Of a DNA stretch of 64,000 nt, positions 61,577 through 64,000 are shown piece after piece. The position numbers were made by a program, and so were the translations under genes. This DNA is from Odontesthes bonariensis (lineage: Eukaryota; Chordata; Actinopteri; Atheriniformes; Atherinopsidae): assembly GCF_027942865.1 (NCBI RefSeq), contig NC_134523.1:186001-250000 (forward strand). The letters are read 5' to 3'. Below the pieces are notes generated by a model. That model saw only the letters and a list, made by a program, of their open reading frames with translations. It was not told the origin of the DNA and searched no databases. How positions within the stretch are numbered: the first letter of the stretch is position 1; each line of letters begins with the position of its first letter.

Positions 61577-64000
61577 ATGTCCGTGAGAACGCTGCCCCTG
61601 GTTTTCATTAATCTGGGGGGAGAAATGCTCTACATCCTGGACCAACGCCTGCGAGCTCACAACACATCCGAGGACAAATCAGAGAAAGGTAGAGGTGGCC
61701 AGAGATGGGGACTCAAGTCACTGTGACCTGGACTCAAGTCGTCTCGAGTTGCTGTTTTGATGACTTGACAAAAAATAAAAGACTTGAGACTCAAGTCGGA
61801 CTTGGAAGTTAAAGACTCGGCACTTGACTTGAGACACGATGACTTGAATGACTTGAATGACTTGAGTGTTAAGCATCTAGCTTAACTTCCAACTTTGTTC
61901 GTCATTTGAAGATCCATTCTGACCAGTGAGTGCTGTCAATTAGCTAACGTTAGCTTGATATGATACGGGGTGGACAGGTTGGACACATTGGCCAACGATG
62001 TTTACTGACAGTTACTTATATCTTTGTGTTTTCACCAGAGATGCGCGGTTGGCGGTTGAATCCGCGGAGCCCGCGGATTAACCGCGGATTGGGCGGATGA
62101 CACGCCGAAAAATCGTATTTTAATTAAATTCGGGCGGGTTGCGGTTGAAGCACTGAAAAAAACAAACAAAAAAACCCACATAATTTTCCAAAGGTAACGA
62201 ACGAAAACACACATTACAAACAGTATGACAAAGATCAAAGATGGCAGCGGCAGCAAAGTTAGTGCGAGAGAGGCTTAAGACGGGTGATCTTAAAACGAAA
62301 CCTAAAGAAGGTGCTAAAAGTGCCGTTTGGGAAAAATTCCACGAGGTGATCAATTCGGATGACACCAGTATGTGATTTGCAAAACTTGTGAATGCGTATA
62401 TGTTATCCACTACATAGTAGTAGGCGGACTTATTGGCAAGATATAATGAACTATGCTGTTTGAAAAAGCCGATACAAATAGCCAAGGCACCTTCAATAGA
62501 CCTACACCTATCAGCGGATGGCGGGCGGGTTCGGTTTTGAAAATCGGTGAAAAAATGTTTGTGCAAATGGATAGCGGGCGGATATATATTTTTTGCAGCG
62601 GTTGCGGATGGGAAAAGACGTCATCCGCGCATCTCTAGTTTTCACTTTATTAAGATCAGATTCTGCAGGTAAAATTGCAATAATAAGGTGACTTGACTTT
62701 GACTTGACCAAGAAAATATTACTTGGGACTTAAAAGCTAAGACTTGGGACTTGCACATGTGTGACTTGGTCCCATCTCTGGAGGTGGCGACAGGCGTGGC
62801 TCCCAGTCATCCATCCCCCGTATTGTTTTAATATTGTTGTTTTTGCATTTTATGCCTTGTATTTTGTGTTGTACAGCACTTTGTTTCAGCCACGGCTGTG
62901 TTAAAAGGATTTCTAAATAAAGTTGAGTTGAGTAACCAGCTGTAGACGGCAGCTAAAACGTGCTTCCTTCATCTCTTTCCTGCATAACTCCCTGATTTCT
63001 TTGTTCTCTTTCACGGTGATTCTCACTGGGCTTCAGGAATGTGGTCAGAAAATGACAGAAGAAGAGGTACAGTAAATGTTCATGTAGATGTGCTGTGATG
63101 TAGTACTTTTCTCTCAAGTACTACATCACAAACATGGTTACCATGGAAAAATCTGCAGATATTCACTTTAAAGCTGCTCAGAATTAATCAGTATCTGCCC
63201 AAAAAAAAGTATTAATTTATTAATTTACTGAATGCTATTTTACAGACAGGAATCTGAGCTAAATTAGCTAGCTAATCACCAAGCTAAAGCTAGAACCAAG
63301 TAAGCATTCTGAGATTATTCTGTATTCTGCATGACTTCATCAGTAAAAAAAACATTTTTATATGTTTATAAAACATAAACATGTCTTAGAGTGGTCCCAT
63401 ATCCAACAACTGTAGGGGGAGCCAAAGAGCAAAAGATTCTCTGGTGTAACTTCAGGTGTAAATCACCTCCTGAAACCCAATCTCCAGGTAAATTCAACCA
63501 AAATTCTGTTTTTTTCGCCCTTTTTCAAACACTCAGTGATGAACGACATCGTTGGGACCATGTTTGGTAAAGCGTTCATGGATGAACTTCTCAAACCTCA
63601 GCAGCTGTATTCTCACAGGACAATGAAAACAGTGCTAACGCGGCTAGCACACACATCCATCATGAGGCTGAACCCGGCCAGCATGGAGCGGGTAACCTTC
63701 TTCACTCTTTCCTCCAACGAGATTAGACTTTACTGAGTGACAAGTTGGGACTGGATTTTTATTTAAATCCCTGAAAAACGTTCTGGGAAAGATGGTCAAA
63801 AGTAAATAGTTTGACATGTTTTTTTTTCTTTTTTCCTCCTGTAGCTTTATGAGCTGATGGTCATGGCTTTCAAATACCAAGTTTTCCTCTGTCCACGTCC
63901 AAAAGACCTGCTGCTGATCTCATATACTCACATAGACACCATCAGAGAATTTGTGAAAGACACTCCTGTGATCGTGAACCAGGTGGATGAGACTCACAGG
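61577..64000 (+). CDS. oscp1: Organic solute carrier partner 1 (5' part)
   Basis: Coding exons 61577-61688, 63037-63066, 63537-63691 and 63845 to beyond the window edge join in frame with GT-AG borders, giving the first 151 residues. The start MSVRTLPLVFINLGGEMLYI, then VMNDIVGTMFGKAFMDELLK and LYELMVMAFKYQVFLCPRPK, match human OSCP1 (NOR1) closely. The last visible residues, NQVDETHR, align with about residue 150 of the human protein (about 390 residues). OSCP1 was reported to assist organic-solute transport, and other work links it to cilia. Its function here is inferred from orthology. The first splice donor is GTAGAG, not the consensus, and a transposon lies immediately behind it. Truncated only by the window. 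Confidence 0.94.
61700..62780. mobile_element. hAT element at the oscp1 first splice donor
   Basis: The ends CAGAGATGGGGACTCAAGTC and GACTTGGTCCCATCTCTG are flanked by a perfect 8-bp target duplication, GAGGTGGC (61692-61699 and 62781-62788), the hAT hallmark. The interior is repetitive GACTTGAGTC-type sequence plus a second, nested hAT element. Without that it would be about 470 bp. Confidence 0.92.
62036..62637 (+). mobile_element. Nested hAT element with BED-finger remnant
   Basis: The ends CAGAGATGCGCGG and CCGCGCATCTCTA are flanked by a perfect 8-bp duplication, GTTTTCAC (62028-62035 and 62638-62645). Inside, from 62240, MAAAAKLVRERLKTGDLKTK is followed by KSAVWEKFHEVINSDD and, after a break, VICKTCE, the start of a BED-finger transposase. 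The rest is lost. Confidence 0.9.
62815..62935 (+). mobile_element. LINE-type 3' tail
   Basis: GTTGTACAGCACTTTGTTTC ... TTTCTAAATAAAGTTGAGTT is a typical teleost LINE terminus with a short TTGAG tail, in oscp1 intron 1. Confidence 0.5.

Overview
The window is vertebrate nuclear DNA, and almost certainly from a teleost fish. It has long GT-AG introns and conserved vertebrate genes, together with fish-type interspersed repeats: 3' tails of CR1/L2-like LINEs, hAT and TTAA-target miniature transposons, and very long tandem arrays. Gene models were assembled by hand from reading frames, splice sites and remembered orthologues. No alignment or transcript data were available.

Layout. 1-12012 is one uninterrupted CA-rich satellite that runs off the left edge. 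13158-25620 (minus) is msto1 (Misato, mitochondrial distribution and morphology), with 14 coding exons and 582 residues; its introns are packed with miniature transposons, several of them near-perfect fold-back elements. 27846-30777 (minus) is smim13, a two-exon small membrane protein. 33.9-46.9 kb (plus) is zc3h12a (Regnase-1/MCPIP1 family RNase), whose introns hold a LINE with an intact 837-codon reading frame, several minisatellites and transposon relics. 49697-58455 (minus) is a secreted phosphatidylinositol-specific phospholipase C-like protein with an enormous acidic Glu/Pro/Ser/Asp tail, about 2,879 residues in total. 59187-60884 is a tetranucleotide-based array. 61577-64000 (plus) is the start of oscp1, cut by the right edge; two nested hAT elements sit directly behind its first splice donor.

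How the parts relate. The genes look like independent housekeeping and immune genes rather than a functional cluster. ZC3H12A and OSCP1 lie close together in human 1p34.3, which supports the zc3h12a assignment. The most unusual content is the PI-PLC-like gene (a signal exon, changed catalytic positions, and a tail that is itself a coding minisatellite of about 7.5 kb) and an intronic 33-bp minisatellite in zc3h12a that is in frame with the preceding exon. The other striking feature is the density of self-complementary TTAA-flanked elements within msto1.
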